The position numbers were made by a program, and so were the translations under genes. A DNA stretch of 7,028 nt from Planctomycetaceae bacterium (GTDB lineage Bacteria; Planctomycetota; Phycisphaerae; Phycisphaerales; SM1A02), in contig NYWY01000048.1 of assembly GCA_002685335.1 (NCBI GenBank), forward strand, positions 1 to 7,028, given 5' to 3'. Below the pieces are notes generated by a model. That model worked only from the letters and a program-made list of their open reading frames with translations. It was not told the origin of the DNA and made no database searches. Positions 5,242-7,028 of the stretch are shown here, piece by piece; the stretch's first letter is position 1, and each line of letters starts with the position of its first letter.

Positions 5242-7028
5242 CCGTCCGCAACCCAGTCCGACCGGGCCGCGACCCTGCTGTCGGAGGTTCGACGCCGAGG
5301 CATCCGGATCTGGAACGTCGGGAGCGAGATCCACCACGCCGGCCCGGAAGGCGTGCTCGGCGTCGACCTGCGCGATTGCCTGGTCGACGCAAAGGCGGAT
5401 CTTCTCGATCTGCTGCTCGCCGAGCATGCCACCGAGGAGCGTGGTCATCCCCTCACCCGGACCCAGCAGCGCTTTCAGGTGATTCGCGGAGGCGGCACGA
5501 ATCCGGGCGACCACATCCGGCTGATCCATCGCTTGCGAGGCCCCGTCGATTTCGCGGCCCTCGAGTCCGCCTTCCTCGAACTCGTGATCCAGCAGCCGTC
5601 CCTGCGGACCAGTTTCATCGCCCACGAGGGCGACCTCGTGCAGCGCGTCGTCGCCCCCTGGCGGTTCCGAATCAGGCGTCGTTCGATGATCGATGCCACC
5701 TCGGACGAAGTGAATGCCGAATCGCAGCGATTCATCGGCGAGTCGTTCGATCTCGCCTCCGGAAACCTGCTTCGAGCCATCGCCATCGAGCTGGGCGACG
5801 ATTCGCACCTGCTCGTGATCATCGGCCACCATCTGGTCGTCGACGGATGGAGCACCTCCGTGCTCCTGGAGGAACTGGGCCGACTCTACGCGATCGCCGC
5901 CGACGGGAGATTCCGGGAACGCGAACCCGAGAACGCTCGATTCGGCGATCACGCCCGGGCGATGCTGGACTGGGAAGGATCCGAGCGGTGCCGGGAAGAG
6001 ATCGGGCGATGGCAAGCCGAGATCGCTCCGGGCACGACCGCCAGCGCCCTTCCGACCGACGAGGACCGGGACCGGGATCGCCTCGTCGAGTTCGACGCGG
6101 TTCGTGGGGTCCTCGAAGGCCTCCTGGTCTCCCGACTGGGAGAACGTGCGCGCAAATGGCGAACCGGCTCGATGCAGATACTCCAGGCGGTCCTCAGCTG
6201 TCTTGTCGCCCGCGCGGCCGGACAGGATCTGGCGATCACCGGCCTCGCGCTCACCAATCGGACGCGTACGGAACACGAGCGAATGATCGGCAACTTCGCC
6301 AACGAGTCGATCGTCCGGGTCGAGGTCGATCCCGGAGACGATTTCACATCGGTGCTGGCCCGGGTCGACGAGGCCGTTCGTCGATCGACTGAACGGATCG
6401 ATACCGCCTTCGAACAGGTGGTGGAGGCGGTGGGTCTGCAGCGGATCGGCCGGCGGCGCCTCGCGGTTCCGATCTTCTTCTCCTTTCAGGATCGCCGCCG
6501 CGGAGGCAGTCTCGCGTTCACCGACGTCTCGGTGGAGCTGGTGCCGGACCATCACCTCAACACCTTCCAGGAGATCGGCCTCCGCGTGATCGAAGAGGCC
6601 GATTCGATGCAGATCCGGATCGAGTACGACCGGACGCTGTACACGCCGCAACGCATCGAGTCGTTCCTGGCGAACCTCGTCGCGATGCTGGAGTGCGTTC
6701 TCGAGGATCCCAGGACGTCGCTTGCGGATCTTCCCTTCGACGCGAGTCTCGCGGAAGGGATCACCGTGGTCTCCGGAACTCCGAGGTCGGGTTCGCAGGA
6801 ACATGTCGAACCCGCCTCGATGATCGAGACCCGTCTCGCTGAGTTGTGGACGGATCTCCTCGGCGTGCACCCGGTCGGACGTTTCGACGATTTCTTCGAT
6901 CTTGGTGGCTCTTCCCTGCTCGCGGTGCGGCTCATCGATCGAGTTCATGAGATCTTCGGCACGTCGCTGGGGCTGGAAGCGCTGGTGAGCAGTCCGACGT
7001 TGCACGAACTGGCGGGTCGCATCGAACG
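5239..7028 (+). CDS. Nonribosomal peptide synthetase, docking-C-PCP module (3' end beyond window)
   Basis: The frame is open for 596 codons to the window edge. Domains in order are a TubC-type N-terminal docking domain (residues about 10-62), a condensation domain (71-about 505, HHLVVDG at 197-203) and a carrier domain (528 on, LGGSS with Ser559). No adenylation domain separates C from PCP: only some 20 linker residues lie between them, so this carrier must be loaded by an A domain elsewhere. The protein is expected to take the thiazole-bearing chain from the first synthetase and form an amide with its own carrier-bound unit. It starts one base inside the stop of the upstream gene, so the two form an operon. 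What follows the PCP (thioesterase, another module or a stop) is not visible. HMWP2 of yersiniabactin synthesis is a precedent for a carrier without its own A domain, served by another A domain of the pathway. Codon use and GC content match the first NRPS gene. Confidence 0.9.
   Translation, partial: MPSATQSDRAATLLSEVRRRGIRIWNVGSEIHHAGPEGVLGVDLRDCLVDAKADLLDLLLAEHATEERGHPLTRTQQRFQVIRGGGTNPGDHIRLIHRLRGPVDFAALESAFLELVIQQPSLRTSFIAHEGDLVQRVVAPWRFRIRRRSMIDATSDEVNAESQRFIGESFDLASGNLLRAIAIELGDDSHLLVIIGHHLVVDGWSTSVLLEELGRLYAIAADGRFREREPENARFGDHARAMLDWEGSERCREEIGRWQAEIAPGTTASALPTDEDRDRDRLVEFDAVRGVLEGLLVSRLGERARKWRTGSMQILQAVLSCLVARAAGQDLAITGLALTNRTRTEHERMIGNFANESIVRVEVDPGDDFTSVLARVDEAVRRSTERIDTAFEQVVEAVGLQRIGRRRLAVPIFFSFQDRRRGGSLAFTDVSVELVPDHHLNTFQEIGLRVIEEADSMQIRIEYDRTLYTPQRIESFLANLVAMLECVLEDPRTSLADLPFDASLAEGITVVSGTPRSGSQEHVEPASMIETRLAELWTDLLGVHPVGRFDDFFDLGGSSLLAVRLIDRVHEIFGTSLGLEALVSSPTLHELAGRIE
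5266..5424 (+). other. TubC-type beta-hairpin docking domain
   Basis: Residues 10-62 begin with a short helix (AATLLSEVRRRGIRIW), pass through a beta-hairpin-like IHHAGPEGVLG, and end in a helix (DCLVDAKADLLDLLLAE). This is the pattern of TubC_N docking domains, which sit at NRPS N-termini and bind a short C-terminal peptide of the preceding synthetase. It therefore predicts that this protein receives its substrate from a separate protein, most simply the product of 1238-5239. Confidence 0.8.
5449..6753 (+). other. Condensation (C) domain
   Basis: C1 is seen as LTRTQQRF (72-79), and the catalytic motif HHLVVDG at 197-203 has both His197 and His198 and Asp202 intact. Later motifs are TNRTRTEHERMIGNFANES and DTAFEQVVEAV, where the usual Pro of 'PFE' is Ala. 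The HHxxxDG motif shows it makes amide bonds rather than heterocycles, in contrast to the Cy domain of the upstream protein. I cannot assign a stereochemical subtype (LCL or DCL) by eye. Confidence 0.88.
6820..7028 (+). other. Peptidyl carrier (PCP) domain without a partner A domain
   Basis: FFDLGGSSLLAVRL matches the carrier consensus, with Ser559 (codon 6913-6915) as the phosphopantetheine site. The domain starts soon after the C domain with no A domain between, and is nearly complete at the window edge. Confidence 0.88.

Noticed and set aside
5376..6392. Plus-strand open frame of 338 codons inside the second NRPS
   Set aside because: It is out of frame with the C domain and Arg/Pro-rich low-complexity sequence.
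5164..7005. Minus-strand open frame of 613 codons antisense to the second NRPS
   Set aside because: The + frame carries docking, C and PCP motifs; the antisense translation shows no family pattern.
1..7028. CRISPR array, insertion sequence or phage genes
   Set aside because: No regularly spaced repeats, terminal inverted repeats or transposase/integrase motifs were seen.

Overview
The window comes from a GC-rich bacterium and holds the start of a small nonribosomal peptide synthetase (NRPS) operon on the + strand. The best host clue is a minus-strand gene remnant at 702-1061. It encodes cysteine-rich beta-helix repeats followed by a C-terminal dockerin-like repeat with the 'AGDLGLLFAA' type of ending. 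That combination is very common in exported proteins of Planctomycetota, especially Phycisphaerae. The assignment rests on this one protein style and is an inference.

Layout. Bases 1-93 (minus) hold the first 31 codons of an unrecognised gene with a good Shine-Dalgarno and a plausible promoter. Bases 94-701 appear non-coding. They hold GC-rich hairpins, a C9 tract and a probable minus-strand terminator. Bases 702-1061 (minus) are a 5'-truncated beta-helix/dockerin gene. Bases 1071-1237 form the boundary, with a sigma70-like promoter (TTGATA-N16-CATACT, extended -10) and a 5' leader. Bases 1238-5239 (+) encode a complete 1333-residue NRPS with order Cy-A-PCP-Ox. Bases 5239-7028 (+) encode the first 596 residues of a second NRPS with order TubC-type docking domain-C-PCP, running off the window. 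The two NRPS genes overlap by one base (TGATG) and are probably translationally coupled.

How the genes work together (inferred from domains). The first protein should activate cysteine: its ten-residue adenylation code reads D-L-Y-N-M-S-M-I-W-K, against D-L-Y-N-L-S-L-I-W-K for known Cys domains. Its Cy domain should join the cysteine to an upstream acyl or peptidyl donor and cyclise it to a thiazoline. The SagB-type flavin oxidase domain at its C-terminus should oxidise this to a thiazole. The second protein would dock through its N-terminal beta-hairpin domain and condense the thiazole-bearing chain with whatever its carrier protein holds. That second module has no adenylation domain between C and PCP, so its amino acid must be loaded by another A domain. 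The donor for the first Cy domain is also not encoded in the window. Both gaps make this an incomplete or trans-fed assembly line as far as can be seen.
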